Shown piece by piece: positions 55,439 to 63,632 of a DNA stretch of 64,000 nucleotides. Both the position numbers and the translations under genes were made by a program. The stretch's first letter is position 1; each line of letters begins with the position of its first letter. Origin of the DNA: Brenneria izadpanahii (lineage in GTDB: Bacteria > Pseudomonadota > Gammaproteobacteria > Enterobacterales > Enterobacteriaceae); assembly GCF_017569925.1 (NCBI RefSeq), contig NZ_CP050854.1, positions 3,286,001-3,350,000 on the forward strand, written 5' to 3'. The notes beneath the pieces are model-generated. The model worked only from the letters and a program-made list of their open reading frames with translations, ran no database searches and was not told the DNA's origin.

Positions 55439-55560
55439 ATAAACCCAATAGATCTCCGGCCGCATCAAGGGGCCGTCTTAACGAGGCGCCGCTGGTTTAC
55501 ATCAGTAACTAAATGGAATTATTAGTAAAAATCAACGCGAACGCGGCTTGAAAGATGAAG
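55439..55560. repeat. Degenerate copy of the ATACCC-type miniature element in the SBP/permease intergenic region
   Basis: The left side AAACCCAATAGAT and the right side GCGGCTTGAAAGATGAAG resemble the ends of the elements at 14429-14556 and 42653-42795; the right-hand 18 nt are identical to copy B. The terminal GGGTAT is lost. The rest of the 370-nt divergent gap (55328-55700) shows no gene and probably holds both promoters. Confidence 0.45.
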
Positions 55561-55700
55561 GCGCGGATCGGTCATCGGGCGGTCATCCCGCATATATGCA
55601 TTTTTTGCACGTCAACTATCGGATTAATGCATTGGCCTTCACGGCTAAAAACTGTTTTTTATTCCTTATTAGTCCGCTTTAGCTTATTTCGATAAAGAAA

Positions 55701-57278
55701 ATGAATAAGGTTATTCCACTAAAAATGTCTCCGTTGACCTGGCCCGCCTTACCGGAAAAAGCGTTTTATCCATTGGCGGCGCCGCTTGTTCTGCTGATGC
55801 TGTGGTACGTCAGCAGCCAGTCAGGATGGATGCCGCCGCAGATCCTCCCATCCCCGGCGGCGGTGGCGCATACCGCCGTCGAGCTTTGGCAAAACGATCT
55901 GCTGTCTCAGCTATTGGTCAGCCTGAACCATCTGCTGCGCGGCCTGCTGGCGGGATTGGCGGCAGGCACCTTATTGGGCGCGCTGATGGGCGCCTCGCCG
56001 CGCGCGGCCAGCCTGCTGCATCCGACCATCTATGCCCTGGCGCAAATTCCGACGCTGGGCTGGATCCCGCTGTTTATGGTGCTGTTCGGCATCGACGATG
56101 GTCTGAAACTGGCCGTGATCGTTAAAGCGGTGATTGTGCCGGTCACGCTGCACACCCAAAGCGGCGTGAGCAATATTCCCGCCTCATTGCTGGAGGTGGC
56201 GCAAACGCTGCGCCTGCCCTGGCATCAACGGCTGATTCGCCTGACGCTGCCGGCGATGCTGCCGGTGTGGCTGACCGGGCTGCGGCTGGCGCTGTCGCAG
56301 GCCTGGGTTTCGCTCATCGTGGTGGAGCTGCTGGCGTCGTCGCAGGGCATCGGCTACCTGCTGGTTTGGGGCCGCCAGCTGTTTCAACTGGATATCGTAT
56401 TCGTCTGCATCGCGGTCATCGGTCTGGCCGGGCTGACGATGGAGTGGGCGATCAACCGGTTGGAGCAGCGGCTGGTCTATTGGCCGCATCCGCCGGTCAG
56501 CCGCCTCAATACGACGCCCTCGCGCTGGCTGACCGGCTTACTCTTGCCCGTCGCGCTGCTGGCGCTCTGGCGCCACGCCAGCCTGTCCGGCTGGGTTGAC
56601 GACGTATTGCTGCCGCCGCCCTCCGCCGTACTGCATACGCTGGTTCAGGGGATCGGCGACGGCGTATTGCTGGACGCCATGCGGCACAGCCTGATGCGCG
56701 CGCTGGCCGGCGCGGCGGGCGGCGTCATCGCCGGCCTGCTGCTGGGAACATTGCTGGGACTCAGCTCGCGCGCCGATGCCTTGTTTACCCCGACCATCGC
56801 CACGCTGCGCCAGATTGCCTTATTCGCCTGGCTGCCGTTACTGACGGCCTGGGTCGGCAACGGCGAAGCGGGCAAAGTCGTATTTGTCGCATTGGCGTCT
56901 TTCTTTCCGATGCTGGTCGCCAGCCACCGGGGAATTCGGCAGCGCTCTCTCCAGTTGCAGGAGGTGGCGCAGGTGTTGCGGCTTTCGCTGGCGCTTCGGC
57001 TGCGCGTGCTGATTCTGCCGGGGGCGGCGCCGGCCATCTTTGCCGGTTTGCGCCTGTCGCTGATTTATGCCTGGCTCGGCACGATCGGCGCGGAATATTT
57101 CATGTCGTCGAACATCGGGATCGGCAGCCTAATGATCAATGCCCAGCAGTTGCTGGATATGCCCACCATCATCAGCGGCATGCTGCTGATTGGCATCACC
57201 GGGGCCGTTATCGACCGTGCCGGCCTCGCGCTGGAAAAACGTATGACCCGCTGGCGTACCGCAGGAGAATCCGCATGA
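55701..57278 (+). CDS. Fused double ABC permease (SsuC-type)
   Basis: 525 residues encode two SsuC/TauC-like permease domains in tandem. Each has about six membrane segments, a P(P/L)PSAV motif after the first segment (ILPSPAAV; LLPPPSAV) and an EAA loop (EVAQTLRLPWHQRLIRLTLP; EVAQVLRLSLALRLRVLILP). Most systems of this family use a homodimer of one permease, so a single-chain heterodimer is unusual. ATG 55701 is the only good start. Its stop overlaps the ATPase start by 4 nt. It would import sulfonates, sulfate esters or a related compound. Confidence 0.9.
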   Translation: MNKVIPLKMSPLTWPALPEKAFYPLAAPLVLLMLWYVSSQSGWMPPQILPSPAAVAHTAVELWQNDLLSQLLVSLNHLLRGLLAGLAAGTLLGALMGASPRAASLLHPTIYALAQIPTLGWIPLFMVLFGIDDGLKLAVIVKAVIVPVTLHTQSGVSNIPASLLEVAQTLRLPWHQRLIRLTLPAMLPVWLTGLRLALSQAWVSLIVVELLASSQGIGYLLVWGRQLFQLDIVFVCIAVIGLAGLTMEWAINRLEQRLVYWPHPPVSRLNTTPSRWLTGLLLPVALLALWRHASLSGWVDDVLLPPPSAVLHTLVQGIGDGVLLDAMRHSLMRALAGAAGGVIAGLLLGTLLGLSSRADALFTPTIATLRQIALFAWLPLLTAWVGNGEAGKVVFVALASFFPMLVASHRGIRQRSLQLQEVAQVLRLSLALRLRVLILPGAAPAIFAGLRLSLIYAWLGTIGAEYFMSSNIGIGSLMINAQQLLDMPTIISGMLLIGITGAVIDRAGLALEKRMTRWRTAGESA

Positions 57279-58084
57279 GCATCGTCACCAACGACCACCC
57301 GCCGGTGGTGCAGTTTGAACATCTGAAGAAACAATTCAACGTGAAAGGCCAACCGCTGACGGCGATCGACGACTTTTCACTCGCCATTTACAGCGGCGAG
57401 CTGGTCGCCATCGTCGGCAGCAGCGGCTGCGGCAAATCGACGCTGTTGCGCATGCTGGTCGGGCTGGATAACGATTATCAGGGCCGCATTCTGGTGGACG
57501 GCAAACCGGTAAACGGCATCAGCCGCGATCGGGGCATGGTATTCCAAGAGCCGCGGCTGTTCCCCTGGCTAACGGTGCGCCAGAACATCGCGCTGGGGCT
57601 GGCGCATGAGAAGCAAAACCGGGAGACGCGCGAACGGCTGATCGACCATTTTATTCAGTTGGTGCACCTAAATGAATTTGCCGACGCCCTGCCCGCCCAG
57701 CTTTCCGGCGGTATGGCGCAGCGCGTCGCCATCGCGCGCGGGCTGGTGGCCAACCCACGGATTTTAATGCTGGATGAACCCTTCGGCGCATTGGACGCCT
57801 TAACCCGCCAGCAGATGCAGCAGGAACTGCGGCGCATCCATCAGACGGAAGGCACAACAACGCTGCTGGTCACCCATGATGTGGAAGAAGCGGTCTACCT
57901 GGCCGATCGCGTCGTGGTGCTGGCGCCGCGTCCGGGCCGCATCCGCCACGTCGCCACGCTCAGCCAGCCGCATCCCCGTCAGCGGGACAGCCAGGCTTTT
58001 CACCAGCAGTGCAGCGCACTGCTGTCGCTGTTGACACATCCTGAGACGCCGGCGTCGCCGGAACCCTCTCTTACACCTTTCTGA
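57275..58084 (+). CDS. SsuB/TauB-type ABC transporter ATP-binding protein
   Basis: A 269-residue ATPase with Walker A GSSGCGKST, Q-loop FQEPRLFPWL, signature LSGGMAQR, Walker B ILMLDEPFGALD and switch TTLLVTHDVEEA. FPWLTV and the SGGMAQR signature are typical of the nitrate/sulfonate/taurine branch. It overlaps the fused permease gene by 4 nt and precedes the arylsulfotransferase gene by 13 nt, forming a three-gene operon. Confidence 0.93.
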   Translation: MSIVTNDHPPVVQFEHLKKQFNVKGQPLTAIDDFSLAIYSGELVAIVGSSGCGKSTLLRMLVGLDNDYQGRILVDGKPVNGISRDRGMVFQEPRLFPWLTVRQNIALGLAHEKQNRETRERLIDHFIQLVHLNEFADALPAQLSGGMAQRVAIARGLVANPRILMLDEPFGALDALTRQQMQQELRRIHQTEGTTTLLVTHDVEEAVYLADRVVVLAPRPGRIRHVATLSQPHPRQRDSQAFHQQCSALLSLLTHPETPASPEPSLTPF

Positions 58085-58097
58085 ATGGAGCTTTGCT

Positions 58098-59888
58098 ATG
58101 GGACATCCTTCCGTTTACCCCACCGGCACAACAATTTACAACCCGGATAAGGCCTGGGGCGGTTATACCGTCTTTCAGGCGCTGGAAAGCGGCGCCGTGC
58201 TGATCGACATGAACGGAACCGAACTGCGGCTGTGGGAAGGCCTGCACGGCTTCCCCAATAAAATCCTGCCCGGCGGCTACATTCTCGGCCATAGCGGCGA
58301 GCGCGATTCACGCTATGGGATGCAGGATATGGTCGATCTGATTCAGGTTGACTGGGACGGCAATATCGTCTGGAAATTCAACGGCTATGAACAGATCAGC
58401 GATCCCGGCCTTCCCAGCGAATGGATGGCGCGCGTCCATCATGACTACCAGCGCAGCGGCAACCCGGTCGGTTACTATGCGCCGGGACAAGAGCCGCAAT
58501 CGATCGGCGGCAATACGCTGCTGCTGGCGCATAAGAATCTCTACAACCCGCGTATCAGCGACAAGCTGCTGCTCGACGACGTCATTATCGAGGTGGACTG
58601 GCAGGGAAATATTCTGTGGGAGTGGCGTTGCAGCGATCACTTTGATGAGCTGGGTTTCGACGACGCGGCCAAAACCGCCATCTACAATAATCCCAACATG
58701 CGCAAAAGCGGCGGCGGCATGGGCGACTGGATGCACATTAACTCGATGTCGGCCCTGGGCCCCAATCCGTGGTTCGATCAGGGCGACGCCCGCTTCCACC
58801 CCGATAATATTATCTGGGACGCGCGCGAATCCAACATCATCGCCATCATCGACAAACAAAGCGGCAAGATCGTCTGGAAGCTGGGACCGAACTACAACAC
58901 GCCGGAGCTGAAACATCTGGGCTGGATCATCGGCCAGCATCACGCCCATATGATCCCGGCAGGATTACCCGGCGCCGGCAATATTCTGGTGTTCGACAAC
59001 GGCGGCTGGGCGGGCTACGGCGCCCCTAATCCCGCTTCCGCCGACGGCGTTAAAAACGCCTGGCGCGACTACTCGCGGATACTGGAAATCAACCCGGTCA
59101 CGCTCGATATCGTCTGGCGCTATTCGCCTTATGAAGCCGGCATCCCGCATCCTACCGACGCCTTCCGCTTTTATAGCCCTTACATCAGCAATATTCAGCG
59201 TCTGCCGAACGGCAATACGCTGATCAATGAAGGGGCGAACGGCCGGATTTTCGAGGTGACGGTAGAGCACGATATCGTGTGGGAATATATCTCGCCGTAT
59301 TGGGGCAAGACCGTTAACACCAATATGCTTTACCGGGCCTATCGCGTGCCCTATGACTGGGTGCCGCAGTTGGCGCGCCCGCGGGAGATCCCGGTGGAAG
59401 CGCCCGACAACACGCGCTTTCGTCAGCCGGGCGCCGCCCAGCCTGGTTTCGCCAGCGTTATCCGCGTCGACGGCGTGCGTCCTTACAAGAAAAGCGGCGA
59501 CGCGCTATGCGTGGCGACCGACAGCGAAGACCTGAAACGCAGTCCCAAATTGTTTACCGTTGACCGCGCCCGCTTTACGCCGCTGGACGATACCGTATGG
59601 GAAGGCCTCAGCCGGCAGCCGTCGCCGCAGCTGTTGCTGGTCGGCGCGGAGCGCTGCGTACACTGTAAAAGTCTGTACCGGCAGTTGGAGACGGTATTGA
59701 GCGAGGACGCCTTCCGCCAGCTTGACGGCCACTATCTGGATGCCGATCGTCACACCGATTTAGCGCAGTTGTTCGCGGTGCGAACGCTGCCTACGCTGCT
59801 GTGGCTGGAACAGGGCGAGGTGAAGGCGCGCATTAACGGCGTTCAGCAGCCGGAGGCCCTGCGGGAGTGGCTGCGAAATAATTCATAA
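58098..59888 (+). CDS. Arylsulfotransferase (ASST) family protein fused to a C-terminal thioredoxin-like domain
   Basis: Of 596 residues, about 1-465 form an arylsulfotransferase beta-propeller, with repeated GNILW.W / GxIVWK blades, HINSMSALG, GQHHAHMIPAG and NGNTLINEG. ASST enzymes move sulfate from one phenolic sulfate to another phenol through a sulfo-histidine. Residues about 500-596 form a thioredoxin-like domain with a CVHC redox motif (ERCVHCKSL) and the cis-proline segment RTLPTLLWL. No signal peptide is present, unlike the periplasmic E. coli-type ASST, so it is probably cytosolic and acts on sulfate esters brought in by the adjacent ABC importer. The fusion is not one I know as characterised. 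Confidence 0.85.
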   Translation: MGHPSVYPTGTTIYNPDKAWGGYTVFQALESGAVLIDMNGTELRLWEGLHGFPNKILPGGYILGHSGERDSRYGMQDMVDLIQVDWDGNIVWKFNGYEQISDPGLPSEWMARVHHDYQRSGNPVGYYAPGQEPQSIGGNTLLLAHKNLYNPRISDKLLLDDVIIEVDWQGNILWEWRCSDHFDELGFDDAAKTAIYNNPNMRKSGGGMGDWMHINSMSALGPNPWFDQGDARFHPDNIIWDARESNIIAIIDKQSGKIVWKLGPNYNTPELKHLGWIIGQHHAHMIPAGLPGAGNILVFDNGGWAGYGAPNPASADGVKNAWRDYSRILEINPVTLDIVWRYSPYEAGIPHPTDAFRFYSPYISNIQRLPNGNTLINEGANGRIFEVTVEHDIVWEYISPYWGKTVNTNMLYRAYRVPYDWVPQLARPREIPVEAPDNTRFRQPGAAQPGFASVIRVDGVRPYKKSGDALCVATDSEDLKRSPKLFTVDRARFTPLDDTVWEGLSRQPSPQLLLVGAERCVHCKSLYRQLETVLSEDAFRQLDGHYLDADRHTDLAQLFAVRTLPTLLWLEQGEVKARINGVQQPEALREWLRNNS

Positions 59889-59920
59889 TAAAACAAACTG
59901 TTAATGCAACACTTACCCCA

Positions 59921-59950
59921 CCCCAACCCTCCCCTTGTCAGGGGAGGGAG
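59921..59950. repeat. Interspersed CCCTCCCC / GGGGAGGG palindromic repeat, copy 2
   Basis: CCCTCCCC and GGGGAGGG make a perfect 8-bp stem around TTGTCA, preceded by CCCCAAC as in the copies at 11815-11850 and 61715-61739. The stop codon of the truncated LysR gene lies inside it (TCA at 59938-59940), so the repeat marks the gene's breakpoint. Confidence 0.65.
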
Positions 59951-60459
59951 CAAACCGGAACCAACGTCTCGTGCAGCAGCCGGTGGGTTCTCATTCCTGT
60001 CCACGCAGGATGTTCGAAATGGATCGCGGCATCGAAACCGCTGCCGGCGAGCACAAAAGGTTCCATCCGTTCGGCCAGATGCACGATGATATTCGGGTGC
60101 ATGTCACGAAACCGCGCCAAGCGGGGAATAAGCCAGCGCGCGGCGAAGGTCGGGATGGTGGCGATGTCGAGGCTCGCGCCGCCGCTGGGCTGCCCCATCA
60201 GATATTGGCTGTCACGCTCCAGCCGGTCGAGAGACTCCCGAACCTGAACCGCATAACGCTCGCCGTTCGGCAAAAGCCGAACTCGATTACCGACCCGCTC
60301 GAACAGCATAACGCCGAGAAAAGCCTCCAGCCGGCTAATCTGGCGGCTGATCGCGCCTTCGGTCAGAGCCAGTTCGTCGGCGGCGCGAGCGAAGCTGCCA
60401 TGACGAGCGGACGCCTCGAACGCCATGAGCGCGGAATTGCTGGGGATCTTGCGGCGCAT
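59938..60459 (-). pseudogene. LysR family regulator (GcvA-like), C-terminally truncated at a repeat
   Basis: The 173-residue frame has a complete LysR helix-turn-helix (FARAADELALTEGAISRQISRLEAFLG) and the first part of the effector domain up to LHETLVPVC. The last three codons and stop (SLP, then TGA) come from the palindromic repeat. About 120-130 residues of a normal LysR are missing, so it is at best a DNA-binding fragment. Its start lies divergent from the small remnant and MBL gene, the usual layout for a LysR and its target. Confidence 0.75.
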
Positions 60460-60629
60460 GAGCGGCCCTCGAGATGACGGTTCGGCGTTCGATTCGCCGT
60501 TACCTTGACATTAGATCACTGAAGCATGAGTCAATGTCGATTTATAGACGGATAACGACAGCTTATCATGAGGAAATATCAGTGAGAAACCAGACCGGGA
60601 GTTACGTGCTTGCGGTCGAAGGGGGCGCG

Positions 60630-60770
60630 ATGATCTATACGGTAGAATGCAGCTTTGCCGATCCCGGCAGCGAAGCGGAATGGAACGACTTTTACAGCCT
60701 GGACAAACTGCCGGCTCTCATTTCGGTGAGCGGTTTCCATACCTCGCAGCGTTTCATGCTTTGGTTATGA
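60630..60770 (+). pseudogene. Remnant of an EthD/DUF4286-like small protein gene
   Basis: From ATG 60630 (with GGGGG upstream) the 46 residues MIYTVECSFADPGSEAEWNDFY... resemble the start of dimeric alpha-beta barrel proteins that are encoded with aromatic or lactone-degrading genes. The frame ends abruptly after GFHTSQRFMLWL, well short of family length, and the expected remainder is not found before the MBL gene 49 nt on. It is probably a deletion remnant; the family assignment is tentative. Confidence 0.35.
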
Positions 60771-60819
60771 CGCATCGAGCATCCACGCGCGAAATTAAGT
60801 TAATGTCTGGAGAAAAACG

Positions 60820-61683
60820 ATGTCTAGTCTTGCATTTCCCTGCCAACAGGTCGGTGACTTAACAATCACCGCGGTCAGTGATGGCTATCTCCCCGCCAGC
60901 TTCGACATCCTCTCTAATATCGACCCGGCCGATGCCACCCGGATGCAGGAAAGCGCGGGGATAAAGGATTACACCGCGATCCATATAAACTGCTACCTGG
61001 TGCGTGGAGGCGGCCGCACGGTTCTGATCGATGCCGGAGCGGGCGGCGTCAAGCAATGGGGCGGTCGATTGCAGACCAATCTGCCGCTGGCTGGCATCCA
61101 GCCTTCCGAGATCGACGCGATCCTGTTGACCCATGCCCATCCCGATCATGTCGGGGGGCTGACGGACGCTTCAGGAGAAGCCGTATTCCCGAACGCCGAG
61201 CTGGTCGTCCACCATCGAGAGCTCGCGTTCTGGCAGGACGACGGCTATCTGAGCCGCGCTTCCGAGCGAGCGCGGGGTAACTTCCTCATGGCGCGCCAGG
61301 CGTTCGACGGCTATCGCGATAGACTGCGCGTCTTCGATGCCGGAGAGGTGCTTCCCGGCATGACTGCGGTTCCGCTTCCGGGCCACACGGACGGACACAC
61401 CGGCTATCGTCTCGAGTCCGCCGGCCAAAACCTGCTGGTTTGGGGCGATATCGTCCATTTCCCGCAGATTCAGATTCCGCGCCCGGATGTGTCGATTGCC
61501 TTCGATCAGGATGCGCATCTAGCCGCCGCGACACGATCGAGGCTGCTGGATCTCGCCAGCTCGGAACGATTGCCGATCGCCGGTATGCATTTTGGCGAAC
61601 TCGGTTTCGCTCAAATCGAACGAACCGCGTCAGGTTACCGCATTGCTTACGACAAGCCCCCTGCGGGAGAGGCTGCGGAATAA
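60820..61683 (+). CDS. MBL-fold metallo-hydrolase
   Basis: A 287-residue metallo-beta-lactamase-fold hydrolase. The motif LTHAHPDHVGG (HxHxDH) and later LPGHTDGHTGY and VWGDIVHFP supply the dinuclear zinc ligands, resembling lactonase or quinone-linked MBL enzymes. ATG 60820 follows GGAG at 7 nt. It has no signal peptide. It lies in a module with a truncated LysR gene and a small remnant, bounded by two copies of a palindromic repeat, and appears intact. The substrate is unknown. Confidence 0.85.
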   Translation: MSSLAFPCQQVGDLTITAVSDGYLPASFDILSNIDPADATRMQESAGIKDYTAIHINCYLVRGGGRTVLIDAGAGGVKQWGGRLQTNLPLAGIQPSEIDAILLTHAHPDHVGGLTDASGEAVFPNAELVVHHRELAFWQDDGYLSRASERARGNFLMARQAFDGYRDRLRVFDAGEVLPGMTAVPLPGHTDGHTGYRLESAGQNLLVWGDIVHFPQIQIPRPDVSIAFDQDAHLAAATRSRLLDLASSERLPIAGMHFGELGFAQIERTASGYRIAYDKPPAGEAAE

Positions 61684-61714
61684 CGCCGGATAACACAGAC
61701 GGTTTTCCCTCCCC

Positions 61715-61739
61715 GCCCCAACGCTCCCCTTGTCAGGAG
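61715..61739. repeat. Interspersed palindromic repeat, truncated copy 3
   Basis: CCCCAACGCTCCCCTTGTCAGG matches copies 1 and 2 on the left but lacks the GGGGAGGG right arm, which is replaced by the inverted repeat starting at 61738. It is in the same orientation as copy 2, about 1.8 kb away. Confidence 0.55.
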
Positions 61740-61780
61740 CTGTCTCTTCGTCACATTTTTATGCGGACTCAGAGACAGCT
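61738..61780. repeat. 10-bp inverted repeat joined to the truncated repeat copy
   Basis: AGCTGTCTCT and AGAGACAGCT are perfect inverted repeats separated by 23 nt. The CTGTCTCTT end resembles ends of IS4/Tn5-type elements, but no transposase is present and the element is only 43 bp. It may be an insertion-sequence scar or a hairpin. Confidence 0.4.
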
Positions 61781-61880
61781 TCGTGCGCCACAATACCGCC
61801 ATTTTCATGCGGCTTCGTCGCTCGCGCTGTTCAAAAACGCTCCCGACAACAAAACATTTCTTTTGCATTATCCCGTTGCA

Positions 61881-61906
61881 TTTTGTTATGTTATTACATA
61901 ACAAAA
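61881..61906. promoter_or_regulatory. Palindromic operator/promoter at the start of the Opp/Cnt-type ATPase operon
   Basis: TTTTGTTATG and CATAACAAAA are perfect 10-bp inverted repeats around TTATTA, ending 4 nt before the start codon at 61911. The sequence includes -10-like TATGTT. The arm spacing differs from the Zur (TGTTATA-N-TATAACA) and NikR (GTATGA-N16-TCATAC) patterns that I know, so the regulator is not assigned. Confidence 0.6.
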
Positions 61907-61910
61907 AACG

Positions 61911-62732
61911 ATGACTAATACAGTGATAATGACGAACAGCAGCAAAACAGCGGATACCGTATTAGAGGTGGACAACCTTAGCCTGTCCATTGGCGGGGAT
62001 CGCAAAATCAGCGATCTGACTTTCAGCCTGCGCGCCGGGGAAAAGGTTTGTCTGATCGGCGCATCCGGTTCCGGTAAGTCGTTAACCGCCAAAATGGTGA
62101 TCGGCGCGCCGCCGGCAGGCGGTCAGATAAGCGGACAAATCCGGGTAAACGGGGAAAACGTGACGCATCTGAGAGCGCTCGCCCGACCGGCCAGTTCACG
62201 CGTGTCCGCGGTTTTTCAAGATTCCGCCACGGCGCTGAATCCGCTGATGACGCTCGGCAAACAACTGGCGCTGGCGTTAGGTACGTCGTCACCGAGTGAA
62301 CTCGCTATGCTGTTGGATGACATGGGACTGGGCGATATCGACAATCTGCCGCGGCGCTTTCCGTCAGAGCTGTCGGGCGGACAACGCCAGCGCATTTGCA
62401 TCGCGCTGGCGCTGCTGAGCCGGACCCGTTTACTGGTTGCCGATGAACCCACTACCGCGCTGGACGTCATTACCCAACAGCAGGTTCTACAGGTCTTACA
62501 GGCCAGATGCGCGCAGCCGTCGGCCCCGGCGCTGCTGTTTATTACGCATGATATCGCCGTCGCGGCGCAGCTTTGTCAACGCGGGCTGGTGATGGAACAA
62601 GGATGTCTAGTTGAATCCGGCGACATGCGGCGATTGCTGAACGCGCCGCAGCACCCTTATACCCGCGCGCTGGTCAAGGCGGCCCGTCACGCCGATATGT
62701 CATTGGCCTCCGCCGGAGCGCTTGCCGGATGA
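61911..62732 (+). CDS. ABC transporter ATP-binding protein (OppD/CntD/NikD-like)
   Basis: A 273-residue ATPase with Walker A GASGSGKS, signature LSGGQRQR, Walker [13 protein letters not shown] and the Opp-family tail HPYTRALVKAA. It belongs to the nickel/peptide/metallophore branch. The start is uncertain: ATG 61911 has no ribosome site and abuts the palindrome, while ATG 61929 gives a shorter protein; a leaderless or near-leaderless message is possible. It overlaps the second ATPase gene by 4 nt. Binding-protein and permease genes that normally precede such ATPases are absent upstream. Confidence 0.87.
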   Translation: MTNTVIMTNSSKTADTVLEVDNLSLSIGGDRKISDLTFSLRAGEKVCLIGASGSGKSLTAKMVIGAPPAGGQISGQIRVNGENVTHLRALARPASSRVSAVFQDSATALNPLMTLGKQLALALGTSSPSELAMLLDDMGLGDIDNLPRRFPSELSGGQRQRICIALALLSRTRLLVADEPTTALDVITQQQVLQVLQARCAQPSAPALLFITHDIAVAAQLCQRGLVMEQGCLVESGDMRRLLNAPQHPYTRALVKAARHADMSLASAGALAG

Positions 62733-63577
62733 GCCGCCATCTTCACGACGTTTCAATGCCGTTTTTGCGCATGGAGCGCGTTAGCCGTTACCGTCATTCA
62801 CCGCGCTTCCCGTGGCAAAAGGCTGATCCCGCCAGCGCGATTTTTCTTGATCTGTCGCTGAGCCTGCAACGCCGTGAACGCGTCGGTCTGGTCGGGGTAT
62901 CCGGCTGCGGCAAATCCACGCTGCTGAAAACGCTGCTGGCGTTGGACACGCCGGACAGCGGCGCGATACACTGCGACGGCCAATTGGTGCGGCCCGGTTC
63001 CGTACGTTCGCTCCTGTGGTATCGCCGCCGTGTACAGTACATTCCGCAAGATCCGGCCGGCTCGCTGGATCCGCGCCAGTCTGTCGCCGCACTGATCGCC
63101 GAACCGTTGAAACGTCTGAAAAGCGGCGAAAATATTTGGTTATGCGTCCGAGACGCGATGGATCAGGTGGGCCTGAGCGCCGACTTACTGGCGACGCCGG
63201 CCGGTCTGCTATCCGGCGGGCAGGCTCAGCGAGTGGCGATAGCCCGCGCCCTGGTGACGCGACCTGATTTTTTACTGGCGGACGAACCCATCAGCGGATT
63301 GGATTTACCGCTGCGGGAACAGATAAAAACCCTGCTACGGCAGGTGACGTTACAAAATAATATGGGATTGTTGATGGTGTCGCACGACATCTCAATGATC
63401 GCCGGTTTGTGCGAACGTATGCTGGTCATGGACGATGGACGCATTATCGAAGATCGCCCGACGGCCGATGTGCTGGCATCGCCCCTGCATCCGCATACTC
63501 ACCGGTTATTAACGGCAATCCCTTCTATAACGACGCTCAATGAATTTCACGTCGCCGCTAATCGCGTGGCGATTTGA
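62729..63577 (+). CDS. ABC transporter ATP-binding protein (OppF/CntF/NikE-like)
   Basis: A 282-residue ATPase with Walker A GVSGCGKST, the OppF-type stretch YIPQDPAGSLDPRQSV, signature LSGGQAQR, Walker B LLADEPISGLD and switch MVSHD. It pairs with the OppD-like ATPase encoded upstream, overlapping it by 4 nt. The order D, F, then an MFS gene is the one of staphylococcal cntDFE, where the ABC part imports the metal-staphylopine complex and CntE exports the metallophore; the parallel is by order only. Confidence 0.88.
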   Translation: MSRHLHDVSMPFLRMERVSRYRHSPRFPWQKADPASAIFLDLSLSLQRRERVGLVGVSGCGKSTLLKTLLALDTPDSGAIHCDGQLVRPGSVRSLLWYRRRVQYIPQDPAGSLDPRQSVAALIAEPLKRLKSGENIWLCVRDAMDQVGLSADLLATPAGLLSGGQAQRVAIARALVTRPDFLLADEPISGLDLPLREQIKTLLRQVTLQNNMGLLMVSHDISMIAGLCERMLVMDDGRIIEDRPTADVLASPLHPHTHRLLTAIPSITTLNEFHVAANRVAI

Positions 63578-63632
63578 AAGACGACGGGCATATATACCCA
63601 ATAGCTTGCAAGATATCGGGTACTTTGAATTA

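Noticed and set aside
61881..61906. Palindrome as a Zur or NikR box
   Set aside because: The spacing between arms (TGTTAT, 8 nt, ATAACA) does not match the known Zur or NikR arrangements; left as an unassigned operator.
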